Assembly: GCF_000482465.1 (NCBI RefSeq)
Contig: NZ_KI519420.1
Span: forward strand, 572,128 to 636,127
Direction: 5' to 3'
Source of the DNA: Runella limosa DSM 17973
Lineage (GTDB): Bacteria > Bacteroidota > Bacteroidia > Cytophagales > Spirosomataceae
Length of the DNA: 64,000 nt
The notes under the pieces were generated by a model. The model ran no database searches, was not told the DNA's origin, and was given only the letters and a program-made list of their open reading frames with translations. Below are positions 33,515 to 42,800 of the stretch, one piece after another. The position numbers and the translations under genes are program-made. Each line of letters starts with the position of its first letter. Positions within the stretch are counted from its first letter, which is position 1.

Positions 33515-34981
33515 CTACAAATTCCCTACTGCTTGGTGAATGTGCGCGGCCATTTTGGGCTCATACACTACGCACGGAAACCCAAACAGGCACTTATTTT
33601 TAATCATGTCAGCTACTTCGGTTGGTACGCTTTCTTCCCAGCCAGGCTCGCCTCGCTTGATGAGTTCGAGAACGCGGTCGGTCGAAATTCGTAGGTTTTC
33701 TTCGTTATAGTCGCGGATGTCCTCAATTTTATCGTTGCATACCAAATAGTGGAAAAGCGGCTGCAAATTAGTGGACAACTCGAAGTTTTGGCAGGTGTAC
33801 AGTTTTCCGTTTTTAAACGTAGGATAAACAAACAGCTTCACATTGCGGCTAAACAAGGTCGAAAACGACTCCAAAATGCCACCTGGGAGATTTTGGTAAT
33901 AACTTTCTTCAAAAATGTACTCCAAGTTAGGAACTCCTAAAACCAAGCCAATTTTGAGGCGGGTGGTTTTGGCCAAAAACGCCACCAAACGGTGGTACTC
34001 GTGGTAATTGGAAATCATTACCGTTTGACCAATCGAACTCAGCACGTCCACGCGGTCGAGGAAATCCTTCTCGTTGATGTCCTTTTCGAGGCCACGGAGG
34101 TTTTGGAGCGTAAGCTCGGCTACCATCATCACTTTTTTCTCATCCACGTCGGGTTCGGCCTTAAACTGCTTGAGGCCATTGCGAAGCATGTCGATGTGGA
34201 CGTTGGTGATGGGACGAAGCCGCCCGCGCAACAACAAAATGTGTTTTTTGTAGAGGGCTTCCGACGGCTGTAATACCTGCCCGTCGGGGCCAAACATGGC
34301 TACTTCGGTAAAGCCGTGTTTGACCAAATATAAACTCAACAGTCGGTTATCAACATGGCTAAAATCAGGGCCTTGAATCCGAATCATGTCGATGTGGACA
34401 CGGTCGGGACCGAGGTCGTCCATCAACGACATCAACAACGTTTCGGGCGATTTGTAATAATTAAAACAAGCATAAATCAAGTTGACCCCAATCACTCCCA
34501 AGGCTTGTTGCTGCAAAATACTGTCGTTGTCGAGCATTTTGATGTGAATCACCACGTCGTTGTACGGAGCACGGGGCGTGAGTTGAAAACGCAGTCCGAG
34601 CCAGCCGTGGCCTTCGTTGCTTTTTTGGTAATTGAGGGCAACGACGGTATTGGCAAACGCAAAAAACAAACTATCGGCACCGCGTTTTTCGGCCAGACGT
34701 TGTTCGACGAGGTCATACTCGTGCTGAATCATTTTCATCAAGCGTGATTCCACCACGTAGCGACCGCTGGGTTCGGGACCGTAAATTTCGTCGCTAAACT
34801 TCATATCGTAGGCCGACATAGTTTTGGCGATGGTTCCTGAAGCGCCTCCTGCCTTGAAAAAATGAGCGGCAGTGTCTTGACCCGCCCCGATTTCGGCAAA
34901 AGAGCCATAAATGCGGCGGTCTAAGTTGATGCGAAGGGCTTTTTGTTTGGTGCCGATGTGTTTATCGTACTTGATGCTCAT
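33515..34981 (-). CDS. Conserved uncharacterised protein of about 490 residues
   Basis: 488 residues from ATG 34981 (MSIKYDKHIGTKQKALRINL); an in-frame start 14 codons upstream is less likely. It is cytosolic by composition. Strongly patterned stretches include FAEIGAGQDTAAHFFKAGGA, AKTMSAYDMKFSDEIYG, LGLRFQLTPRAPYNDVVIHI and QQQALGVIGVNLIYA. I recall this family being conserved in Bacteroidota and cyanobacteria. It is sometimes labelled nicotinate-nucleotide adenylyltransferase or TonB-dependent receptor, neither of which the sequence supports: there is no HxGH nucleotidyltransferase motif and no signal peptide. Its function is open. Confidence 0.65.
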   Translation of the reverse strand: MSIKYDKHIGTKQKALRINLDRRIYGSFAEIGAGQDTAAHFFKAGGASGTIAKTMSAYDMKFSDEIYGPEPSGRYVVESRLMKMIQHEYDLVEQRLAEKRGADSLFFAFANTVVALNYQKSNEGHGWLGLRFQLTPRAPYNDVVIHIKMLDNDSILQQQALGVIGVNLIYACFNYYKSPETLLMSLMDDLGPDRVHIDMIRIQGPDFSHVDNRLLSLYLVKHGFTEVAMFGPDGQVLQPSEALYKKHILLLRGRLRPITNVHIDMLRNGLKQFKAEPDVDEKKVMMVAELTLQNLRGLEKDINEKDFLDRVDVLSSIGQTVMISNYHEYHRLVAFLAKTTRLKIGLVLGVPNLEYIFEESYYQNLPGGILESFSTLFSRNVKLFVYPTFKNGKLYTCQNFELSTNLQPLFHYLVCNDKIEDIRDYNEENLRISTDRVLELIKRGEPGWEESVPTEVADMIKNKCLFGFPCVVYEPKMAAHIHQAVGNL

Positions 34982-35119
34982 GGGAAAGACGTTTGTTGGT
35001 GCCCAGTTTTGTAATCTTTTCAAGGTTTTTTAAGACAATATCTTGAAAAGAAAAGCGAATACTTGGCCTTGACAAAAATACAATAAACTCCCATATCAGC
35101 ACGCTTGCTTGTGGACAAA

Positions 35120-35392
35120 CTACTCTTTTTCTGACATAAAATATGCTACGATGGTATAGGCGACGCCTACTAAAATCACCCTGAAAAACCAGTTTATGAT
35201 TGTCTCCATGGTCGAATGTGAATGTTCATTGACCTCAATCAACGCGTGGACAGCGTACATGGCTACAAGGATAAACAATGCCCAACCAACGGGGGAGGTG
35301 GGCTTAAAAAAAATACCTTTTCGAACAAACCAGTGCATAAAAGTGGCGATTGTATAGTATATGGATGAAAAAAATGAGCCTGAAAAAATCAA
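35120..35392 (-). CDS. Small three-helix membrane protein in a sigma-factor operon
   Basis: 90 residues with probable transmembrane helices at about 3-22, 34-52 and 66-86. No family recognised. Its start overlaps the stop of the next upstream membrane protein gene by 4 bases, so the two are translationally coupled, and both lie downstream of an ECF sigma gene. A part in sensing or holding the sigma factor is an inference. Confidence 0.6.
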   Translation of the reverse strand: MIFSGSFFSSIYYTIATFMHWFVRKGIFFKPTSPVGWALFILVAMYAVHALIEVNEHSHSTMETIINWFFRVILVGVAYTIVAYFMSEKE

Positions 35393-35853
35393 TGGAAATG
35401 CTGGAGAAGCGCGTGGAATCCGATAAAGAGGGCAGCGCCAAATCCCACAAAAATCAAGAATAGATTCCAGAAACGTACTTTGAGTGTGATGATAAGCTCA
35501 CGGCGTTCGGCATCGTAAAGCACGTTGAGGAGCGAGAGCAGGTTCATCCCCGCTGCTACCATCGGAAAAAGTACAAAGACTAAAGGCGAAAACCAGCCGC
35601 CATGCGATCGGTCAAAGGCTTCGAGGGTGTTGAATAGCATGTCCAGCACGCGAATGCTGCCGCCCGAGACGAGTTGCATGACAACGCAGGCCAGCAATAA
35701 ACATGGAAGTGCCACCAGCCACCAGCCCATGGCCGCCGATTTGCGGGTGTTGAGGATGGGCAATTTTAAATACGCTTGATGTTCGGTCATCACCTGAGGT
35801 TTTTTTAAGTTTTGTAATTTTTTTTCGAATTCGTCCATTGGTTCCATGGCCAA
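35389..35853 (-). CDS. Membrane protein, candidate anti-sigma factor
   Basis: 154 residues; an internal ATG 5 codons later (35838) may be the real start. A charged cytoplasmic N-terminus of about 40 residues (MDEFEKKLQNLKKPQVMTEH) precedes three probable transmembrane helices at about 43-62, 87-108 and 129-150. It lies 23 bases downstream of an ECF sigma factor gene. A short cytoplasmic arm followed by membrane helices is a common layout of Bacteroidota anti-sigma partners, but no zinc-binding ZAS motif is seen. Confidence 0.6.
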   Translation of the reverse strand: MAMEPMDEFEKKLQNLKKPQVMTEHQAYLKLPILNTRKSAAMGWWLVALPCLLLACVVMQLVSGGSIRVLDMLFNTLEAFDRSHGGWFSPLVFVLFPMVAAGMNLLSLLNVLYDAERRELIITLKVRFWNLFLIFVGFGAALFIGFHALLQHFH

Positions 35854-35876
35854 CTTGAGTTAAAGTGGTTGGGTAA

Positions 35877-36470
35877 TTAGCCGCATTTTTGCCGTAAATA
35901 GTCGATGCCCCGCGACAACAGCGACTTGATGGTGCCTTCGGGTTTGTCTAAAATAAGACTGATTTCAGCAATGCTTTTTTCTTCAAAATACTTGAGCGCA
36001 ATCACCTCTTGGTATTTGATGTCGAGGGTTTTGAGGTGACGTTGTACGTCGGCAAATGCTTCATAATCGGCCATTTGCCGCTCGGTTTCGTTCTTTTCGC
36101 GTTCAAAAACGGTGAGCAGTTCGCGGTCAGAAAGCATATCGTCCGATAACTGCCCAAACAAATCGGGGCGGTATTTTTGGTTACGAAAAAAAAGCTTGAT
36201 TTCATTGGTGGCAATTTTGTACAACCAAGCCGAAATGTGGTGTCCTTCAAAACGGTATTTTTTTAGGTTTAAAAACGCCTTCAAAAACGTTTCGGCAGCC
36301 ACGTCGCGGGCAATGTCATAATCTCCCACCCGACGAAAAGCGTATCCAAAAATTTTGGAATAATACGCATCGTAGAGAAGCCCAAATGCCTGTGCATCGA
36401 GGGGTTGGGAGAGGTTTATGTGGTCAGCGACGGTTTTCAAACTCAATAACAATTTGAATCCATAATGCAA
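35877..36470 (-). CDS. ECF-type RNA polymerase sigma factor
   Basis: 197 residues. Sigma region 2 is visible at about 28-90 (FGLLYDAYYSKIFGYAFRR, then DVAAETFLKAF and HISAWLYKIATNEI). Region 4 lies at about 135-190 (YQEVIALKYFEEKSIAEISL, then EGTIKSLLSRG). Region 3 is absent, as in all ECF factors. It heads a three-gene unit with two membrane proteins, which suggests signal control through the membrane. The target promoters are unknown. Confidence 0.9.
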   Translation of the reverse strand: MHYGFKLLLSLKTVADHINLSQPLDAQAFGLLYDAYYSKIFGYAFRRVGDYDIARDVAAETFLKAFLNLKKYRFEGHHISAWLYKIATNEIKLFFRNQKYRPDLFGQLSDDMLSDRELLTVFEREKNETERQMADYEAFADVQRHLKTLDIKYQEVIALKYFEEKSIAEISLILDKPEGTIKSLLSRGIDYLRQKCG

Positions 36471-36562
36471 GAGAAGAAAAAAGGTTGCAGTTTTCCACCA
36501 AAATAATTTTTGATTCCTTCAAATTGTGGATAAAGTGATAATTTTGTGGAAAAATTGAGAGA

Positions 36563-36850
36563 ATGCAAATAGATAAAGATACGCTTCACAAAATTGCGCA
36601 TTTGGCGCGTTTGGAAGTGAAACCAGAAGAAGAAGCTCCGTTGTTGAAAAGCCTAGAAAGCGTGTTGTCGTGGATGGAGCAGTTGGATGAATTAGATACG
36701 ACAGATGTAGCACCTCTGACGCATATATCGGCCGAAATCAATGTGATGCGTGAAGATGTGCTTGGAAATCACTTGCCCAGAGAACAAGCGTTGGTCAATG
36801 CGCCTTCGCAAGACGGAACGTACTTCCGCGTGCCTAAGGTAATTGAATAA
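36563..36850 (+). CDS. gatC: Aspartyl/glutamyl-tRNA amidotransferase subunit C
   Basis: 95 residues, usual length. It stabilises GatAB, which converts Glu-tRNA-Gln and/or Asp-tRNA-Asn to the correct amides. Family traits are the N-terminal IAHLARLEV with helices, LDELDTTDVAPLTH, and a late REDV segment. It is not in an operon with gatA or gatB, which lie outside the window. A strong bidirectional terminator follows. Confidence 0.95.
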   Translation: MQIDKDTLHKIAHLARLEVKPEEEAPLLKSLESVLSWMEQLDELDTTDVAPLTHISAEINVMREDVLGNHLPREQALVNAPSQDGTYFRVPKVIE

Positions 36851-36860
36851 AATACAGACC

Positions 36861-36907
36861 CTCCCGAAAGTTCAAACCTCCCGAAAGTTCAAAACTTTCG
36901 GGAGGTT
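36861..36907. terminator. Bidirectional terminator with a repeated CTCCCGAAAGTT arm
   Basis: AACCTCCCGAAAGT (36875-36888) and ACTTTCGGGAGGTT (36894-36907) form a perfect 14-base stem with loop TCAAA, between gatC and the convergent 36913 gene. An extra direct copy CTCCCGAAAGTTCAAA lies just before it at 36861-36876. The element also resembles dispersed repeats seen in other Bacteroidota. Confidence 0.75.
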
Positions 36908-36912
36908 GGCAA

Positions 36913-38721
36913 TTATACCATTGCTGGCACAGGCAAGACAATTTGCTGCACGGCTTCTTCAAACTGCGCCAACTCCGCCCGCATTTCATTTAAGTAGCTT
37001 TCGGCCTCGTTTTTGAGTTGCGGAATCAGTCGCTGATAGTACGAAATCCCCTCCAAAAGATTGGCCTTGAACAACTGTAGCGACCGAAGTTTTTTGGTCG
37101 TAAGTTGTTCGGTATTTTTCTTCAAATCTTTCTCAAAATAGTCGATATACATCCGAAGCTCGTTTACAAACAAATTTGAACGCTTCACCGAATTGAGCAG
37201 ATTGGTGCGTCCGTAAATGTGATCCACCATTTGTTTGAACGAAAATATGCCCGAGAAATACGCCAAGTTAGGGCCAGGGCATACCGAAACTGCCTTTAAG
37301 TTGTGGGCGGGAGTCAAGCCGTCTTTCAACAAAGCCGAAGCACCTAGCCCTTCACATAAGCAATCTTTTTCGACCACCGTAGCAAGTTGTGTTTCTAAGT
37401 CGGTGGTAGTTAGCCCTTGTTCTTGCAATTGCTTGATTTTTAGGTGCTGATACTGGCGAGATGCGGCACAAATGGGGATGTCGGTAAACTCGGTATTAGA
37501 TACCAAAAACTTCTTGTAGCAGGGGCTTCCAGGGCGGTTTTTGGCAATGCGTTTTTCAATTTGCTGGTGCGCGGAGCTTTTGCGAAAATTATTAAACGGA
37601 ATCCCAAGCGGCGAGGCGTGGCTCAAGTAATAATCATCGGGCTTGGCAGTGGCGAGTTGATGAAGCGTTACCTCATCGACGCTGGTTGCTTCGGGAACCA
37701 ACAAAAATGGACTTCCCCAGCCAGTGGCGTCAGCTTGGTAGTAGTCGAGCAAAAACTGGTTTTCGTTGGCGGTTCCAATTCCTCCTTGTACCGTAATCCG
37801 AAGGTGAGGGACGGTCGCAAAGGTGGGGACTCCCTTGGCGGTTAGGGCTTGGTTGCAAAGCGTCCAAAGTTCTTCGGCGAGCGCTTCGCGGTTGTTTTTG
37901 AACTCTTCCATGATGGGACCCAACAACAAGCCGTCGGTAGCAAAAGCGTGCCCACCGCAGTTGAGTCCCGATTCAATCCGAAATTCGGAAACCCATAAAC
38001 CTTTTTTTGCCAATATTTTCCCTTGCGTGAGCGCCGAACGGTAGTCGCTTACTTTTAGGATAATTTTTTTCTTCAACCGACCCGTAGCGTCTGGCAGGAA
38101 GTCGGGAAAGGTGTCGATGTAGGCGTACAAGCGTGGGTTATAACCTGCGGAAAATACTACCGAGGATTCTAAGTCGCTGGTAGCAAATCCGCGTAAACTC
38201 GACAACGCATCCGAAAACTCCTTAGGAAGCATTTCGCCGTCTTTGGTATAGGTATTACGATCGACTTTGGACATAATATTGACGTCGATAGCTCCCGCTT
38301 TTACTTCGCTCCGAAGCTGCTCTTGAAGTTCTATTTTGGCAGGGCCGTCTTCGAGCGTTGTCATTTTTTGATAAATAAGCTTGACGGGCGAGTCGTCAGG
38401 AAGGAGTTCAAAGTACTTCACGAGGTCGTTTCCAAGGGAAAAAGGAAGGTTTCGTAACGTTTCGATTTGTTGTTTGACGATACGGTTGACCAAGTTGAGG
38501 TACGACGCAATCCGACGCGCGCGGTAATCTTCTTCGTGGGGAGTAATGGGGGCAAAGGAATCATTCACCCACGGACTGTATAATTCTCGGAGGCGTTCCA
38601 TGAGTTCGTCTTCGATGATTGAAATCACCGACGAAATCCCGTAACGAGCGACTTTAATGGGCGTTTCCATTGTAAACCCCAGCCCCATGACAGGAATATG
38701 AAAGGTGTGTTGTTTGGCCAT
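36913..38721 (-). CDS. Conserved protein, possible FMN-dependent TIM-barrel oxidoreductase with cysteine-rich C-terminal half
   Basis: 602 residues from ATG 38721 (MAKQHTFHIPVMGLGFTMET); an upstream start adds 15 residues with no clear support. The N-terminus IPVMGLGFTMETPIKVARYG and the segments NCGGHAFATDGLLLGPIMEE (254-273) and VQGGIGTANENQFLLDYY (311-328) resemble the fold of nitronate monooxygenase/FabK/PfaD-type FMN barrels, where a glycine-rich loop near the end binds phosphate. The C-terminal half holds cysteines at 401, 418, 454, 456 and 481 that could bind metal, then a coiled-coil-like tail. The family seems conserved in Bacteroidota, but I know no characterised member. Function unknown. 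Confidence 0.6.
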   Translation of the reverse strand: MAKQHTFHIPVMGLGFTMETPIKVARYGISSVISIIEDELMERLRELYSPWVNDSFAPITPHEEDYRARRIASYLNLVNRIVKQQIETLRNLPFSLGNDLVKYFELLPDDSPVKLIYQKMTTLEDGPAKIELQEQLRSEVKAGAIDVNIMSKVDRNTYTKDGEMLPKEFSDALSSLRGFATSDLESSVVFSAGYNPRLYAYIDTFPDFLPDATGRLKKKIILKVSDYRSALTQGKILAKKGLWVSEFRIESGLNCGGHAFATDGLLLGPIMEEFKNNREALAEELWTLCNQALTAKGVPTFATVPHLRITVQGGIGTANENQFLLDYYQADATGWGSPFLLVPEATSVDEVTLHQLATAKPDDYYLSHASPLGIPFNNFRKSSAHQQIEKRIAKNRPGSPCYKKFLVSNTEFTDIPICAASRQYQHLKIKQLQEQGLTTTDLETQLATVVEKDCLCEGLGASALLKDGLTPAHNLKAVSVCPGPNLAYFSGIFSFKQMVDHIYGRTNLLNSVKRSNLFVNELRMYIDYFEKDLKKNTEQLTTKKLRSLQLFKANLLEGISYYQRLIPQLKNEAESYLNEMRAELAQFEEAVQQIVLPVPAMV

Positions 38722-38938
38722 GTGAAAGCAGTTGTTAGTAAAATCAAAACATAGATAGGCAAGCATACCTCTTCAAAAGTCGCGATATTCTGCGGTGGAA
38801 AAGATGACGTAGGTCAGGAAAAGTAGGATTAAAAACGTAGGCAGGTGAATTTTTTAGCCTCCGAATGAGTTTGTAGAATAGCTAATAGTCTATCGAATGT
38901 ATTAGTTTATTTCCCAAAACAAAATCTCAAAAACTAAA

Positions 38939-39766
38939 ATGAAAAAAGTCGCTGTACTTCTTTTGTCCCTCATTTCGCTGGGGTCAATGGCGCAAGGAAT
39001 CAAGACGCCTGCTCCCAGTCCAACCCAAACCCTCAAGCAAGATTTTGCACTTTCGTCTATCGAAATCAACTACTCACGCCCTGCTGCGAAAGGCCGTAAA
39101 GTATTTGGTGACTTAGTGCCTTTCGGAAAAATTTGGAGAACAGGTGCCAATGGCGCTACTAAAATCACGTTTGGTGAAGATGTAAAAGTAGGCGGAATGC
39201 CCGTAAAAGCAGGTTCGTACGCTATCTATTCGGTGCCTAATGCCAACGAATGGGAAATCATCATCAACAAAGGCGCAAACAACTCAGGTTTGACAGGTTA
39301 CAAAACCGAAGATGACGTAGCTCGTTTCAAAGTGAAACCTATGACATTGCCAATGAACATTGAGTCGTTTACAATTATGTTGGGCGACTTAACGGCTTCA
39401 TCAGCAAGCGTGCAAATTTTGTGGGAAAAAACAGCAGTGGAATTCCCCGTTGTAGCTGACATCGACAGCAAAATCATGGCGCAAATCAACTCGGCCATGA
39501 CCGTAGATAGCCGTCCATATTTCCAAGCGGCGAGTTATTATTTCGATAACGGAAAAGACAATAGCAAAGCGTTGGAGTGGGCAAACAAAGCGGTAGAAGC
39601 GCAGCCTACGGCGTTTTGGGTAATGCACTTGAAAGCTAAAATCCAAGCAAAAGCAGGTGACAAAGCAGGTGCAAAAGCAACAGCCATGAAGTCGATTGAA
39701 TTGGCCAAAGAAGCTAAAAATGACGATTATGTAGTACTTAATCAAAAATTGATTGCTACACTTTAG
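38939..39766 (+). CDS. Secreted DUF2911 protein with C-terminal helical repeats
   Basis: 275 residues with a signal peptide (MKKVAVLLLSLISLGSMAQ). The DUF2911 domain covers about 22-170, with the family phrases INYSRPAAKGRKVFGDLVPF, WRTGANGATKITF and AGSYAIYSVP. The last 90 residues look like one to two TPR-type helical repeats (KALEWANKAVEAQP). DUF2911 proteins are common in Bacteroidota and have no known activity. The gene is alone, and the following gene is convergent. Confidence 0.85.
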   Translation: MKKVAVLLLSLISLGSMAQGIKTPAPSPTQTLKQDFALSSIEINYSRPAAKGRKVFGDLVPFGKIWRTGANGATKITFGEDVKVGGMPVKAGSYAIYSVPNANEWEIIINKGANNSGLTGYKTEDDVARFKVKPMTLPMNIESFTIMLGDLTASSASVQILWEKTAVEFPVVADIDSKIMAQINSAMTVDSRPYFQAASYYFDNGKDNSKALEWANKAVEAQPTAFWVMHLKAKIQAKAGDKAGAKATAMKSIELAKEAKNDDYVVLNQKLIATL

Positions 39767-39825
39767 TCTTTAAATGAGTTAGTTGGAGATGATTACACCT
39801 CCAACTAACTCTCAATATTCTCCTT

Positions 39826-42800
39826 CTATTTTTTCTTCTGTTTTTTCTTATCAGTCGGAGCAGGTTCTGGGGCGGGTTGTTCAACGGGCGGAACCACCGT
39901 CAAATCTTTTACGCGAATGTTGCGAAAACGAACCACATCGCCGTGACCCAAAAAGCCGATGTATCCCGAAGTACGGTTCAACCCTGGGTGGTCGCGGTGG
40001 TCGGCAGTTCCATTTTTAGAAGCTTCGGCTAGGTCGCCATCCAAAATGACTGTTCCGTTGAGGGTTACTTTTATTTTTGACCCTTTTACTACTACTTCTT
40101 GGTAGTTCCATTGCCCAAGCGGTTTGTGGAATCCTCGTTTGGCAGGAATAATTCCGTAAGCCGAGCCGTGGTATTGGTAAGGCTGTAACGACTTATAAAT
40201 CTCGGCTTCGTTGTCCAAAATCTGTAATTCGGTTGCGCCTACATAAGCCGCATCACCCTGAAGCGGAGTGCGTATTCCAAGGCCGTTGTTGGCACCAGGT
40301 GTTAGTTGGAACTCAAAACGGAACTCAAAATCGCTGTATTCGTCTTTGGTATAAAGATTGCCTTTGCCATCACGATTAGGATAAATCACCATGTCGCCGT
40401 TTTCAATGATGTAGTCGGTGGTGTTGCCTTGCCATTCGAACATGTTGGTGCCATCAAACAATACCTTGAAACCGTCTTTTTTCTCTGGTTCACTCAATAC
40501 AAATGGCTCAGGGCTAGGCAATTCCTTGACATAAATGTCGCGGTAGGCCACCAACGTACCGTGGGCTTGAAGTTCAAGCTGTTCGCTGGCAAAAATGGGA
40601 AGTTTTCTGTCCCAATAATTTTCCAAAATCACGTTGTCCACCACCAACTCACCGTTCAAATACACCGTTACGCGGTCACCTTTCATAATAATACGGAAGG
40701 TGTTCCAATCGCCAATGGCGTTGTCGGCTACTTTGAGTGGCTTGCTGGGGTTCTTTTGGTTGTTGTACAATCCACCCGAACCAACTTGCGCACCCACCTC
40801 TACGCGTGAGGTATCCCAAACCTGCACTTGAGGAGAGCCGCGCAAATAAATACCCGCGTCGCCTTTAGGCTCTATTTTCCAGTCCACAAACATCTCAAAA
40901 TCGCGGTATTTTTTCACCGTGCAGAGGTTATCGCCGTGGCCTGTGAAAACCAAATCGCCATCTTTGACTACCCAGCCTTTGCGCATGTTCTCGTCGGCTT
41001 TGAGTTGCTTGGCGGCGAGTGTATCGGGGTGCATTTTGGCGCGGGCAATTGGGTTGGCGACCAATCCTTTCCAGCCTGTTAGGTCTTTCCCATTAAACAA
41101 TGAGACAAAGCCATCTCCTGCAGGAAGTTCGGCCAAGTGTTTGCGTACGGCTTCCTTCTGTGCATCGCTAGAGGCAAAGTTGAGGGCTTTGTTAAGGTAA
41201 GAACGAACGGTCGTACCGTTGAAGTCTTTGTTGGATAGCGCAGCATTGATGACCACTTGGGCGGCCGTCTGCTGAAGTGAAGCATCGTCTAAGTAAGGCC
41301 CTGCCAGCAAGAGCGCATTGAATGTACGGTTGCGTACCAATTCTTTCAACACACTTTCTTTTTGGGCTGATGTTTTGGCAATGGACAAAGCTTCGCGCAG
41401 CGAAAGTACCCGCTGGGTAGGGTTTTGTTTCGATGCCGTTACCGCGCGGATAATTCCCGCCACGGCTTGCTCGGTGAAAGAGGGATCGGTCGTGCTTTTC
41501 CCAATGTTGTGCAACTCAGGAATGGCACTTACATCCGACCAGTTGGCAAGGGCTGCCAGTGCTGCTTGTTGGGCTGAACTTGAGCCATTGGTAAAAGAAG
41601 AACTCACAAATTGCAAGGCTTTACGGGTACCGATGTTGGCCAAAACGCGCAAATATGCGGGCTTTTTCTCCGCATTTACGTTGTTGATTTGCCCCAATAA
41701 AAGTTGGGTTTGTTGATTGGCATTTCCTGTACCTTTGAGGGCAGCGGTGATGGCTTCTTGGGTAGCCAATAATTCCGTAGGTGTCGAAACCGAGCCTAAG
41801 AGTTCGTACAAGGTTGGTAAATCCTTCGGCATCGAAACGCGCTTGAGGGCAGCAAAGGCAGCATTTTTAACGCTGGGGTCGTTATTTTTTAATTGTCCCA
41901 ACACTACATCAATTTTTGAATCAGCCGCGCGAGCCGCCAAAAACTCAAGCAAAGCCACTTGGGCATTGGCTGGTTGTGTCGGTAGTGCCGTTGCTACTTG
42001 ATTGACCACATTGTCTCCTTTGAGCGACAAAAGTGCCGTTTTTACGGCCTTCACTTCGTCATCTGAGCTTTTTTTCAAGACGTCCAATAAGTTCTTCAAG
42101 ACGCTTTCTTGACCAATCTTTGCGGAAGCGCCAATCGCCGCAATTTTAACTACACTTACTTTGCTAGAAAGTTGCTTGAGGAGCGCATGAAGGGCGGTTT
42201 TGGCGTCGGCTTGCCCCAACATCGTAATCACCTCGGCTTGGGCTTCGGGTTTGAAACGTGGCAAAGCGGCTATCCATTGTTGCGTATTGGCGGGAGTAAG
42301 GAACTTTTGAGCCAGTTTCAAAGCGGCAATTCGCTCCTCTATGGCAGGACTAGCTACTGCTTTTTGGAGACTTGGGACGCTCAATGCTCCCTGTGCATCG
42401 GCCAAAATCTTCAAGGCAGCTGTGCGAGTAGGAGTTTGTTTGTCGGAGGGGGCGTTCTTTAAGAGCGCAGTGGCACTTTTAACGGCCAACGCTTTTTGAC
42501 CATTTTCAACCAAACGCTCTAAATAGACAAGGTACGACGAAGTAGCGTTCGCAACGTCGTACGAATAATTGGCTTTAGCAGCGGCATTCGATAACGTATA
42601 TACAGAGGTGTTACCCCCAATTTGGGCCAAAGCGTAAAGTGTTACCTTTTGTAAATTGCCCGTGGCACCCGCAGCGATTCGCTCAATGGCAGGGGCGGCA
42701 TCGCTAACTTTGGCGTCGCCAAGGGCTTCGATGAGGGAGATTTGTGCCTCACCCGTCGCGGTAGAAAGCGCTTGGTTCAAGGCTTTTGTCGCTTGAGCAG

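Noticed and set aside
34981..35119. Possible small gene or control element before the 33515-34981 gene
   Set aside because: Only AT-rich leader sequence without ORF, hairpin or clear promoter.
40306..40809. 167-codon plus-strand ORF within the DUF1080 gene
   Set aside because: It lies opposite a well-supported coding sequence and has no recognisable motif; a shadow ORF.
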